43,718 nucleotides of DNA from Actinobacteria bacterium OK074 (GTDB lineage: Bacteria; Actinomycetota; Actinomycetes; Streptomycetales; Streptomycetaceae). Each line of letters opens with the position of its first letter. Positions within the stretch are counted from its first letter, which is position 1. Shown here in pieces: positions 7,854 to 15,770 of the stretch. The notes below the pieces were generated by a model that had not been told where the DNA came from, searched no databases, and saw only the letters and a list, made by a program, of their open reading frames with translations. Made by a program: the position numbers and the translations under genes. The stretch spans positions 1-43,718 of the forward strand of contig LJCV01000283.1 in NCBI GenBank assembly GCA_001298575.1, given 5' to 3'.

Positions 7854-10441
7854 GTGCCGCCAACACCGTGTTGAAGACCTCGATGCGCAACTTCTTCGCG
7901 CACAAGGGGCGGATGGCGCTCTCCGCCGTCGCCGTGCTGCTGTCCGTCGCGTTCGTGTGCGGCACGCTGGTGTTCACCGACACGATGAACACGACGTTCG
8001 ACAAGCTGTTCGCCGCGACCTCCGCCGACGTCACCGTCAGCGCGAAGGGGGCCTCCAGCACCGGGGAGACCACCTCCGACAACGGCATCCCGCCGGTCGT
8101 GCCCGCCTCCGCCGTCGAGCGGGTGCGGACGACGGAGGGCGTCAAGTCGGCCCAGGGGACGGTCTTTTCGACCACCGTGACCGTCGTCGACGCCGACAAG
8201 GACAGCCTCTCGCCGTCCTCCGGCGCGCCCACCATCGTCGGCAGCTGGAACCGCAACGACGCCCGCACCATGAAGATCACCTCCGGTACGGCGCCGCACG
8301 GCTCCGACCAGGTCATGATCGACGCGGACACCGCCGACAAGCACCACCTGAAGCTCGGCGACGAGATCGCCGTGATCAGCGCGCTCGGCACGCACACCGC
8401 GCACATCTCCGGCATCGCGACCTTCACGGTCACCAACCCGGGCGCGGCGATCTTCTACTTCGACACGCCGACCGCCCAGCAGGCCCTGGTCGGCAAGACC
8501 GGCGTGTACACGAACATCAACGTCACCGCCGCGGCCGGCGTCACCGACGCGCGGCTCAAGCACGACGTGATCGCCGGGACCGGCGGGCAGTACAAGGTGC
8601 AGACGGCGAAGGAGGTCGCCGACGCCAACCAGCAGGACGTCAAGAGCCTCCTGAACGTCATGAAGTACGCGATGCTCGGCTTCGCCGGAATCGCCTTCCT
8701 GGTCGGCATCTTCCTGATCATCAACACCTTCTCGATGCTGGTCGCCCAGCGCACCCGCGAGATCGGCCTGATGCGGGCGATCGGCTCCTCCCGCAAGCAG
8801 GTCAACCGTTCCGTGCTCGTCGAGGCGCTCCTCCTCGGCTTCCTCGGGTCCGCCCTCGGTGTCGGCGCGGGGGTCGGCATCGCGGTCGGCCTGATGAAAC
8901 TGATGGGCGCCGTGGGCATGCACCTGTCCACCGACGACCTGACGGTGGCCTGGACGACCCCGGTGGCCGGCGTGCTCCTCGGCGTCGTCGTCACCGTCCT
9001 CGCCGCCTACCTGCCCGCCCGCCGCGCGGGCAAGGTCTCGCCGATGGCCGCCCTGCGCGAGTCGGGCGCCCCGGCCGACGCCCGCGCCGGCCGCGTCCGG
9101 GCCCTCCTCGGCCTGCTCCTGACCGGCGCCGGCGGCTACTCCCTGTACGTGGCCGCCGCCGCGGACAAGGCGAGCGAGGGCTCCCTCTGGCTGGGCCTGG
9201 GGGTCGTGCTGTCGCTGATCGGCTTCGTCGTCATCGGCCCGCTGCTGGCCGGTGGACTCGTCCGGATCATCAGCGCCGTACTCCTGCGGATCTTCGGCCC
9301 CGTCGGACGGCTCGCCGAACGCAACGCGCTGCGCAACCCGCGCCGTACGGGCGCCACGGGCGCCGCGCTGATGATCGGACTGGCGCTGGTCGCCTGCCTG
9401 TCGGTGGTCGGCTCGTCCATGGTGGCCTCCGCCAGCGACGAACTCGACAAGAGCGTCGGCACCGACTTCATCATCCAGTCCGACAGCGGGCAGAAGATCA
9501 CCCCGCAGGCCGTCCGGGCCATCAAGGCGGTACCGGGCCTCGAACGCACCACCGAGTACCGGGAGACCGAGGCGGACTACGGCACGCCCGACGGCAAGAC
9601 GCTCAAGGACACGACGATCGTCGCCGCCGACCCGTCGTACGCCAAGGACCTGCGCACCAAGATGGTCGCCGGTGACCTCGCCGACGCCTACCTGCCCGGC
9701 TCGATGTCCGTCCACGAGGACTTCGCCAAGGCGCACGACATCAGGCTCGGCTCGAAGATCAGCCTGAACTTCAAGGACGGCGGGACGGCGAAGCTGACCG
9801 TCCGCGCCATCACCAGCGACGACGTCGTCATCGACAAGGGCGCGATGTACACCTCGATCGCGACGCTCGCCAAGTACGTGCCCGCCGACCGGATGCCCCT
9901 CGACGACCTGGTCTTCGGCACCGCCAAGGACGGGCAGCAGGCCGCCGCGTACAAGGACCTGAAGGCCGCGCTGCACGACTACCCGCAGTACCAGGTCCGC
10001 GACCAGACCGACTACAAGCACGAGATCAAGGACCAGATCGGGCAGCTGCTGAACCTGATCTACGGCCTGCTGGCCCTCGCGATCATCGTGGCGGTGCTGG
10101 GCGTGGTGAACACGCTGGCCCTGTCGGTCGTCGAACGGACGCACGAAATCGGCCTGATGCGGGCGATCGGCCTCTCGCGCCGCCAACTGCGCCGCATGAT
10201 CCGCCTGGAGTCGGTGGTGATCGCCCTGTTCGGCGCCCTGCTCGGCCTCGGGCTCGGCATGGGCTGGGGCGCGACGGCCCAGAAGCTGCTCGCGCTGGAG
10301 GGGCTGCACGTGCTGGAGATCCCGTGGGGCACGATCATGGCGGTCTTCGTCGGGTCGGCGTTCGTGGGGTTGTTCGCGGCGCTGGTACCGGCGTTCAGGG
10401 CGGGTCGGATGAACGTACTGAACGCGATAGCGACCGAGTAG
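7850..10441 (+). CDS. FtsX-type ABC permease with two MacB/FtsX domains
   Basis: The 863-residue membrane protein has an N-terminal helix (about 17-40), a large extracytoplasmic MacB_PCD-like region, and three helices containing NTFSMLVAQRTREIGLMRAIG (about 295-315). After a middle set of helices comes a second extracellular domain (about 540-720), then a repeat of the permease unit with NTLALSVVERTHEIGLMRAIGLSRRQ (about 757-782). It ends in AGRMNVLNAIATE. The duplicated FtsX architecture is typical of actinobacterial two-gene MacB-like exporters. ATG 7850 overlaps the ATPase stop by 4 bases. A strong hairpin terminator follows at 10478. Confidence 0.92.
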   Translation: MSAANTVLKTSMRNFFAHKGRMALSAVAVLLSVAFVCGTLVFTDTMNTTFDKLFAATSADVTVSAKGASSTGETTSDNGIPPVVPASAVERVRTTEGVKSAQGTVFSTTVTVVDADKDSLSPSSGAPTIVGSWNRNDARTMKITSGTAPHGSDQVMIDADTADKHHLKLGDEIAVISALGTHTAHISGIATFTVTNPGAAIFYFDTPTAQQALVGKTGVYTNINVTAAAGVTDARLKHDVIAGTGGQYKVQTAKEVADANQQDVKSLLNVMKYAMLGFAGIAFLVGIFLIINTFSMLVAQRTREIGLMRAIGSSRKQVNRSVLVEALLLGFLGSALGVGAGVGIAVGLMKLMGAVGMHLSTDDLTVAWTTPVAGVLLGVVVTVLAAYLPARRAGKVSPMAALRESGAPADARAGRVRALLGLLLTGAGGYSLYVAAAADKASEGSLWLGLGVVLSLIGFVVIGPLLAGGLVRIISAVLLRIFGPVGRLAERNALRNPRRTGATGAALMIGLALVACLSVVGSSMVASASDELDKSVGTDFIIQSDSGQKITPQAVRAIKAVPGLERTTEYRETEADYGTPDGKTLKDTTIVAADPSYAKDLRTKMVAGDLADAYLPGSMSVHEDFAKAHDIRLGSKISLNFKDGGTAKLTVRAITSDDVVIDKGAMYTSIATLAKYVPADRMPLDDLVFGTAKDGQQAAAYKDLKAALHDYPQYQVRDQTDYKHEIKDQIGQLLNLIYGLLALAIIVAVLGVVNTLALSVVERTHEIGLMRAIGLSRRQLRRMIRLESVVIALFGALLGLGLGMGWGATAQKLLALEGLHVLEIPWGTIMAVFVGSAFVGLFAALVPAFRAGRMNVLNAIATE

Positions 10442-10477
10442 GCGTTCCATAGCCACCGTGACGGGGGAAACGGGGGA

Positions 10478-10509
10478 CGGGCCCGGTGCCGGAGACGGCA
10501 CCGGGCCCG
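10478..10509. terminator. Perfect 14-bp hairpin with GAGA tetraloop, bidirectional terminator
   Basis: CGGGCCCGGTGCCG (10478-10491) and its exact complement (10496-10509) flank GAGA, a GNRA-type loop. It lies between convergent genes ending at 10441 and 10515, so it probably ends both transcripts. Confidence 0.85.
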
Positions 10510-10514
10510 CGTGT

Positions 10515-11987
10515 CTATGTCGTGGTCGCGGCCCGATGCCGAAGCAGCACCCACCCCTGGGTGGCGCCGACGACGGCCCAGCGGGTGTTCGGGTGGAGCT
10601 GGACGGCGTACTGCTGGACGTTCTTGATGTGGCTGTCGGCGTTGTCCAGGGCGATGTAGTCGGGCACGAGTGTGCCGGTGTCGCCGACCCAGAACACCTG
10701 GCAGCGGGAGGTCAGCCGGGCGATGGGCCCGATGTTGGCCTCGACGGAGGCGCCGTCGGGCACCTCGTCGAGCATGCCCTCGATGGCGGTGGTCCGCGCG
10801 GGCTTGCGGTACGCCTCGGCCTCGGTGAGGGCGGACAGCGGCAGGGTCGTGGTCAGCGCGAGCGCCGCCGCGAGCACGGCGGCCGGCAGGTGGTGCGCGT
10901 ACGACCGCAGCCACGGCCGCGGACTCAGCCGGGCGCGGGTCAGCGCGTCCGCGAGGGCGAGGAAGACGACGGGCATGAGGACGGCGCTGTAGTGGTAGTC
11001 GGTGCCCCAGTAGTTCGGCTCGGAGGAGAGGAAACGCCAGCCGAGGGTGGGCAGGGCGACGAGGAGGAGAGGCGAGCGGAGGGCGAGAAGCCCGCTGGTG
11101 GGAACGAGAATCCACAGCAAAGTCCGGATTTTCGTATCCATCCCGTCGAAGGGCCCGGCCCCCGACTCGTGCATCTTGGACCAGTAGTCGTAGCCGCCGG
11201 AGGAGTTGAAGGCCGGTATCAGCACGAAGAACGTGAGCAGCGCGGCGACGACGGCGAAGGAGGCCACGGCTATCGCGTAGGGCACCGCGCGCGGGGAGGT
11301 GCGCGGGGAGGTGCGCCGGGCCCGTACGACGACCAGGACGGCGATCGTGGCGGCGGTGAACCCCAGGTCCTCCTTGACCAGCACGAGCGGCAGCGCGTGG
11401 AGCAGCGCGGCCCGCCACCGCCGGGCGAGCACCGCTTCGAGGGCGAACGCGATGAGCGGCACGGCGAAGGCGATCTCGTGGAAGTCGAAGTCCACGGCCC
11501 GCTGCATCCCCCAGGACAGCCCGTACGCCACCCCGAGCGCGACCCCGCGCCGCACCCCCAGCAGCCGGGACGCGGCCCGCGTGACGGGCACGGCGGACAG
11601 CGCGAACAGCGCGGCCTGCGCGAGGAGCAGGGTGAGCGGGGAGGGGAAGACCCGGTAGACGGGCGCCAGCACGGCGAGGATCGGGCTGAAGTGGTCGCCG
11701 AGGATGTTGAAGCCGGGGCCCTTGAGATCGGCGATGGGCGCCTGACCGTGCGCGTACGCGCGAACCACTTGCTCGAAGATGCCGAGGTCCCAGGAGCGGG
11801 TGGCGAGATGGTCGTACCGGGCGAGGGAGTCGGCGGCGTAGGCGAAGAAGAGGAGGGTGGCGAGGTACCAGGGGGTGGCGGGGTTTGGTGTTGCCGGTGG
11901 GGGATGTGCGGCTTGGGCCTGGACCTGGGGTGGTATGGCTGGGGATTCCTGGGCTGGCGCCGGTATCGGGGTGGGGGCTCCGGACAC
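10515..11987 (-). CDS. DUF2079 family polytopic membrane protein
   Basis: The 490-residue protein has a Pro/Ala-rich N-terminal tail (about 1-38) and roughly 9-11 hydrophobic helices. The DUF2079 hallmarks are SWDLGIFEQVVRAYAHGQAP (about 65-84), GDHFSPILAVLAPVYRVFPS, a DFDFHEIAFAVPL segment, and a C-terminal soluble part with VEANIGPIARLTSR. The fold is GT-C glycosyltransferase-like; no substrate is known. GTG 11987 has AAAGGA about 9 nt upstream. It is monocistronic and forms the left conserved flank of the RiPP-bearing insert. Confidence 0.9.
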   Translation of the reverse strand: MSGAPTPIPAPAQESPAIPPQVQAQAAHPPPATPNPATPWYLATLLFFAYAADSLARYDHLATRSWDLGIFEQVVRAYAHGQAPIADLKGPGFNILGDHFSPILAVLAPVYRVFPSPLTLLLAQAALFALSAVPVTRAASRLLGVRRGVALGVAYGLSWGMQRAVDFDFHEIAFAVPLIAFALEAVLARRWRAALLHALPLVLVKEDLGFTAATIAVLVVVRARRTSPRTSPRAVPYAIAVASFAVVAALLTFFVLIPAFNSSGGYDYWSKMHESGAGPFDGMDTKIRTLLWILVPTSGLLALRSPLLLVALPTLGWRFLSSEPNYWGTDYHYSAVLMPVVFLALADALTRARLSPRPWLRSYAHHLPAAVLAAALALTTTLPLSALTEAEAYRKPARTTAIEGMLDEVPDGASVEANIGPIARLTSRCQVFWVGDTGTLVPDYIALDNADSHIKNVQQYAVQLHPNTRWAVVGATQGWVLLRHRAATTT

Positions 11988-12170
11988 GGCGGTGGTTCCT
12001 TTGGTCGTTTGGTCGGTGGTCGTACGTGGGTACGAGCGTGGGCGGCAAAGGCCAGGTTACGGGCGTGGGGGTGCAATCCGGCAGGGGCAGATGTCACTGG
12101 TCGGACGGTGGGCCCCATGTTCGCCGCGCTTCACGGGGAGGGCCTTGAGCTCGGTGCCGTGGCTGATCGG

Positions 12171-12896
12171 TCATGACGGGTTCGGTGGCCGACCGAGCCA
12201 GAAAGCGGCGACGGAGGGCTGGTCGATTCCGGCGGTCGAGCCGTCGTGAGCAAGGAACTCGGTCGGAGCGATGTAGCCGTCGCCCGGGTCGAGGCGGATA
12301 CGCAGGCAGCGCAGCGGGTGTCCTGCGGCAACGTACCGGCGGATGTCCTCGGTGTGGGGGTGGTGCCGGTCCGGGGCGGAATGGAGTGTGCGGCAGATCT
12401 GCTGGATGTCGTGGTCGCCGATGAGCAGGTAACGGGGGCCGGGACCGAGGTTGAGGCAGAGCCTTCGGCGACCCTGGTGGCGTCGGACGTAGGGCAGCCG
12501 GTCGAAGTTGTCGACGTGCAGGCCGATCCGGCGGCCGGTGGCGGAGTCCTCGGTGGTGGTGGCCCGGTTGCCGGGGCTGGCCGCGCAGCCCAGGAGTCTG
12601 GTGGGCCAGCGACCGTTGAGGGGGTCGAGGTGGGCGGCGGTGATGAGGCGGCCCGCCAGGTCGTCGGGGTCGAGGTCCGGCAGCGGGCGGCGTATGAGTT
12701 CGATCCGGACGCTGTCCGGCACCGACCCATCGGCACGATGCTGCTCGGCCTCGGCGACGGTGATCGATTTCCAGTTCTCGTCGGGGACGATGGCGCCGTC
12801 GTCGTAACCGGGCTCGCCGGCGGTCTGTCGGGCCGACGCGATGTCGCACCGGCCGCGTATGTCGTCGAAGGTGCCGAACAAGAGTTGTGGGCCCAT
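12171..12896 (-). CDS. 2OG-Fe(II) oxygenase-like protein of the RiPP locus
   Basis: The 241-residue protein has a facial-triad pattern: H127-V-D129 in GLHVDNFDRLPY, and a distal His (H217) in GYIAPTEFLAHDGST. The beta-strand region RRRLCLNLGPGPRYLLIGD lies between. This is the HxD...H order of cupin-fold 2OG-Fe(II) oxygenases. The usual Arg about 10 residues after the distal His is not obvious (R236 is further away). I infer hydroxylation or oxidation of the cyclophane peptide; YhhC-type oxygenases of other cyclophane loci are a possible match by recollection. ATG 12896 has GGGAGA 8 nt upstream. It is last in the leftward operon, 40 bp after the pentapeptide gene. Confidence 0.6.
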   Translation of the reverse strand: MGPQLLFGTFDDIRGRCDIASARQTAGEPGYDDGAIVPDENWKSITVAEAEQHRADGSVPDSVRIELIRRPLPDLDPDDLAGRLITAAHLDPLNGRWPTRLLGCAASPGNRATTTEDSATGRRIGLHVDNFDRLPYVRRHQGRRRLCLNLGPGPRYLLIGDHDIQQICRTLHSAPDRHHPHTEDIRRYVAAGHPLRCLRIRLDPGDGYIAPTEFLAHDGSTAGIDQPSVAAFWLGRPPNPS

Positions 12897-12936
12897 GGCC
12901 GTGTCTCCCGAGGGCGGGTACGGGGCTGCCTGTCGG

Positions 12937-13623
12937 CTACTTGTCGTCGAGGTCTTCGCCGAAGGTGACGTCCAGTTCGGTGGTGAGGGCCTCGGCGAGC
13001 TGGAGTTTCTGGGCCCGCTCGATGACGATCTGCTTGAGGGAGGCCAGGCCGCGGAGCTGGGAGAGGTCGTTGTTCCGAAGGTCGAGGCCGCGGTACTTCC
13101 CGCCGTCGAACTCGGTCAGCCGCAGGTCGCAGCCGTCGATCAGGGCGGCGCCCAGGTCGGCGGCGGTGAAGGTGGTCTCGCGCAGCGTGCACTTGGAGAA
13201 GATCACAGGCCCGGCGGCCCGGACGCGGGTGAGGGTGCTGTAGTCGAGTTTGCAGTTCTCGAACAGGACGTTGTCGAGCGTCACGTCTTCGAGCGCGGCG
13301 CCCATCAGCTTGCAGTCGCGGAAGACGGCTCGGGAGATCTTGCTGTCGGTCCACTGCGGGGAGGACAGGTCGCATCCGGTGAACTCCACGGAGTCGACGC
13401 GCAGTTTCTCCAGGCGGGTGCGCTGGGTCTTCAGGTCGGTGATCCGCCCGTCGAGCAGGTGGGTGTCGGCCAGGTCGAGGTCGCGCAGATCGGCGTCGGC
13501 GTAGCGGAACTCTGCCACTCGGCCACGGCCGCCCTCCAGCGAGGTGACGTTGGAGAGGTAGCGGCCCGGCTCGTCCAGGGCCGGGAGGGTGACGCTTGTG
13601 CGGCGGATCGTGCAGGTGTCCAT
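12937..13623 (-). CDS. Pentapeptide-repeat protein of the RiPP locus
   Basis: A 228-residue right-handed quadrilateral beta-helix protein. Degenerate A(D/N)LxX pentapeptides run from about residue 36 to 205: EFRYADADLRDLDL, VEFTGCDLSS, AVFRDCKLMG, VLFENCKLDY, TTFTAADLGAALIDGCDL, YRGLDLRNNDL. ATG 13623 has GAAAGG 6 nt upstream. It sits 65 bp after the precursor gene and 40 bp before the oxygenase-like gene in the same direction. Pentapeptide proteins beside antibiotic loci can mimic DNA and protect gyrase (MfpA/Qnr, McbG, AlbG), so self-immunity is a fair hypothesis. It could equally be a scaffold for the maturation complex. Confidence 0.8.
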   Translation of the reverse strand: MDTCTIRRTSVTLPALDEPGRYLSNVTSLEGGRGRVAEFRYADADLRDLDLADTHLLDGRITDLKTQRTRLEKLRVDSVEFTGCDLSSPQWTDSKISRAVFRDCKLMGAALEDVTLDNVLFENCKLDYSTLTRVRAAGPVIFSKCTLRETTFTAADLGAALIDGCDLRLTEFDGGKYRGLDLRNNDLSQLRGLASLKQIVIERAQKLQLAEALTTELDVTFGEDLDDK

Positions 13624-13652
13624 CAACAGCCTTTCAGCGTGGTGGCCCGGTC

Positions 13653-13677
13653 GCCGGTGCCCCCGGGGCGTGCCGGC
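13653..13677 (-). terminator. Nested hairpin just after the precursor gene (attenuator/3' stabiliser)
   Basis: GCCGG (13653-13657) pairs with CCGGC (13673-13677), and an inner GCCCC/GGGGC stem sits between them. It begins 12 nt after the precursor stop on the minus strand. Such hairpins commonly let a peptide gene be transcribed in excess of the downstream genes. Confidence 0.5.
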
Positions 13678-13688
13678 AGCGGCGCGGC

Positions 13689-13880
13689 CTACTTCTTCTT
13701 GTTCCAGTTGTCCCAGGTCGGGCGGTTGTCGAAGGGGGCCGGATTCTTTGCCCAGTTGTCCCACGTGGGCTGGTTGTCCCACGTCGCTTCAACGATCACC
13801 GGGGCCGGGGCGTCGTACGTGGCTGTCAACTCCATCACGACGGGGGAGTCGGATGTGGCGAGTCGGTCCAGGACCTTCAT
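13689..13880 (-). CDS. Cyclophane RiPP precursor peptide (AmcA-like), 63 aa
   Basis: The peptide has an acidic, Cys-free leader (about 1-32, starting MKVLDRLATSDSPVVMEL) and a C-terminal core with repeated aromatic motifs: W34-D-N36, W40-D-N42, F50-D-N52 and W56-D-N58. W43-A-K45 and W59-N-K61 are extra aromatic-x-Lys triplets, and the peptide ends in KKK. Triplets of an aromatic residue, a spacer and Asn/Lys/Arg/Asp are substrates of triceptide maturases, which join the aromatic ring to the beta-carbon of the third residue. The start has an ideal AAGGAGG 7 nt upstream and overlaps the maturase stop in an ATGA. I recall the annotation name AmcA (multiple cyclophane-containing RiPP) for such peptides but cannot check it here. 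Confidence 0.85.
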   Translation of the reverse strand: MKVLDRLATSDSPVVMELTATYDAPAPVIVEATWDNQPTWDNWAKNPAPFDNRPTWDNWNKKK

Positions 13881-15028
13881 GCGGCAGCCTCCTTGGTTGC
13901 GAGCGTGGACAGGGCCGTGACCAGGGCCTGTCGGGAAACCCGGCAGTAGTTGGTCTCGGTGGTCGCGAGACTGCCGTTCTCGAAGTAGCGGTTGGCGGCC
14001 TGGGCGCCGCGGCAGAAGTCGAAGAACTCGCATTCGGCCTCGCAGCGGTCCAGGCCGGTGAGGAAATCGCGTATGTAGCGCAATCGGTGGGCGTCGCGGA
14101 GGATCTCGGCCAGGGGTTGTTCGAGGATGTTGCCTGCCATGAAGTCGCCGTACTCGGGCGCGGCCGTGTCCGCGAGTTCGGGGGAGAGCAGGACCACGTC
14201 GCCCTTCCAGGAGACGGTGGGGATCGGGTCGAGACGGCGCTCGTCCCACTCGGCTCTCTGGCCGGAACGGATCAACTGGAGGTACTCGGCGAGGCGTTCG
14301 ACTTCCCGGACCGCCGGGGCGCCAGGGTGTTCGCGGGACCAAGTGAGGGTGCGGCGCCAGAACTCCTCGGCCTGGACCGCGGTGGGCGGCTGCCGGTCGG
14401 TGTTGACGCCTTCGATCTCCTCGATGTTGAAGCCCACCGAATGGCCGCCCAGAGAGGCCAGGAACTCCAGCAATTTTTCCGGCATCGCGATGCCCAGGAC
14501 GCCGACCACCGAGATGATGGAGAAGGGGATGCCGTACTCGCGCAGTTGTGTGATGCCACGCAGGATCCGGTCGAAGGCGGGCTTGCCTCGAAGGTCGACG
14601 CGCTCGGCGTTCAGGGCAGCCGGGCCGTCGATGCTCACCCCGACGCGGACGCCGTACGCAGCCAGGAGTTCGCACCACGTCCTGGTGAGAAGCGTCGCGT
14701 TGGTCTGCACATAGTGGTGGACTCGGCCCGCCCGCCGTAGGGCCTCGAACGGGGCGAGCAGGGCGGCGAACTTCTGCCGACCGACGGCGAGGGGTTCTCC
14801 TCCGTGCCAGACGATGCCGATCGGACGGGCGTTGTCGTCGAACTGGGCCACCGCCTGCGCCAGGGCCGCGGCCACCTCCGGCGACATCTGGTGCTTGAGC
14901 TTGCGAAACGGCAGATAGCAGTAACGGCAGTCCAGATTGCACCAGGTCGTGGGCTGGACCACCACGGTCTGCGGGGCAGTGAACCGGTGTTGGTACCGGG
15001 CATGCCATGGGGACGGGCGAGAGCGCAT
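13877..15028 (-). CDS. Radical SAM/SPASM cyclophane-forming peptide maturase (AmcB-like)
   Basis: The 383-residue enzyme should bind a SAM-cleaving [4Fe-4S] cluster through C30-x3-C34-x2-C37 (TTWCNLDCRYCY). WHGGEPL (G76-P79) is the SAM-binding GGE motif. The C-terminal SPASM region has C329, C333, C339 and C362 (LDRCEAECEFFDFC...NYC) for auxiliary clusters. The layout matches GrrM/FxsB/XyeB-type peptide maturases. Its partner is the precursor whose ATG overlaps its TGA. ATG 15028 is supported by GAGGAGAGGA about 5 nt upstream; an upstream ATG at 15133 lies inside the operator array and has no ribosome site. This is the first gene of the leftward operon. Confidence 0.9.
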   Translation of the reverse strand: MRSRPSPWHARYQHRFTAPQTVVVQPTTWCNLDCRYCYLPFRKLKHQMSPEVAAALAQAVAQFDDNARPIGIVWHGGEPLAVGRQKFAALLAPFEALRRAGRVHHYVQTNATLLTRTWCELLAAYGVRVGVSIDGPAALNAERVDLRGKPAFDRILRGITQLREYGIPFSIISVVGVLGIAMPEKLLEFLASLGGHSVGFNIEEIEGVNTDRQPPTAVQAEEFWRRTLTWSREHPGAPAVREVERLAEYLQLIRSGQRAEWDERRLDPIPTVSWKGDVVLLSPELADTAAPEYGDFMAGNILEQPLAEILRDAHRLRYIRDFLTGLDRCEAECEFFDFCRGAQAANRYFENGSLATTETNYCRVSRQALVTALSTLATKEAAA

Positions 15029-15122
15029 CCGGGTCCTCTCCTCGGCGGACAGGGACAACGCCGACCGCGAGCGGGAGCCGCGGGCCGCGATACGACCACC
15101 ATCCGTCCCGCCGTTACGTGTG

Positions 15123-15177
15123 CGCGATGACATCGCGTTGTCATTGCTGATGACATGTCATCAGCCTCGCGATGACA
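15123..15177. promoter_or_regulatory. Array of five ATGACA/TGTCAT boxes between maturase and NUDIX genes
   Basis: Copies lie at 15127-15132 (+), 15139-15144 (-), 15150-15155 (+), 15156-15161 (-) and 15172-15177 (+). The middle two form the perfect 20-bp palindrome GCTGATGACATGTCATCAGC (15146-15165). CGCGATG-A-CATCGCG (15123-15137) is a second inverted repeat. The array sits about 95 bp upstream of the maturase start and 64 bp upstream of the NUDIX ATG, so one regulator could control both directions. Confidence 0.75.
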
Positions 15178-15240
15178 GTGCCGAAGTCACCTGATCTGCA
15201 CAGGAGTTCGGGCCCGGCGTGGTGGGTTATCGTGACGGAT

Positions 15241-15762
15241 ATGCCTCGCTCGATTCTGATCCAGGACGACCGGACGTCCCGGGACACCGGCTTCGTCTAC
15301 ATCTGCTCGGGCTACCTTGTCGAGCACGGCCGAGTGCTGCTCGTGCACCACAACCGCTTCGACAAATGGGTGCCGCCAGGCGGCCACATCGAGCCCGGCG
15401 AGTCCTTTGCCGGGACGGCGGTGCGTGAGTTCAAGGAGGAGACCGGCTTGCTGGTGCAGGCCATGTCGAGCCAGCCGGAGATTCACCCGGCCGACGCCAA
15501 TGCGACGCCCGAGCCCGTGCCGTTCTACGTCGACATCGAGCGGGAGGGGTTCGCCACCCCGGCGCTGGTGCAGTTCTTCTACGTCCAGAGGCAGCCGGGC
15601 ATCCGGAAACAGGCCGTGGAGGCGCAGCTCGAAGAGGTGCACGGGGCCGCCTGGTTCGGCCTGGAGGACCTCGACACCCTCAAGACCTTCGACCAGGTCC
15701 GATCCCTGGCCCGTTTCGCCCTGTTGAACCACCCGGTGGCCGGGGAGCGCGCCACGCTGTAG
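15241..15762 (+). CDS. NUDIX hydrolase
   Basis: A 173-residue pyrophosphohydrolase. The NUDIX box is complete: G48 HIEPG E54 SFAGTAV R62 E63 F K E66 E67 T G69 L. It is preceded by FDKWVPPGG. Substrates of the family are nucleoside diphosphates linked to other moieties; none can be assigned. The start is uncertain. ATG 15241 lacks a ribosome site, but TATCGT lies 7 nt upstream, as for a leaderless transcript. GTG 15232 or ATG 15172 (inside the operator array) are alternatives. It is divergent from the maturase and convergent with the toroid gene, whose stop is 8 bp away. Membership of the RiPP locus is by position only. Confidence 0.88.
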   Translation: MPRSILIQDDRTSRDTGFVYICSGYLVEHGRVLLVHHNRFDKWVPPGGHIEPGESFAGTAVREFKEETGLLVQAMSSQPEIHPADANATPEPVPFYVDIEREGFATPALVQFFYVQRQPGIRKQAVEAQLEEVHGAAWFGLEDLDTLKTFDQVRSLARFALLNHPVAGERATL

Positions 15763-15770
15763 ACGGCGGC

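Noticed and set aside
7751..10501. Very long minus-strand open frame opposite the FtsX permease
   Set aside because: No ribosome site and no recognisable family; its His/Gly/Asp/Arg-rich composition reflects third-position GC of the permease on the other strand.
14804..15130. Plus-strand frame within the maturase gene and operator
   Set aside because: It has no start signal and overlaps a clear radical SAM gene.
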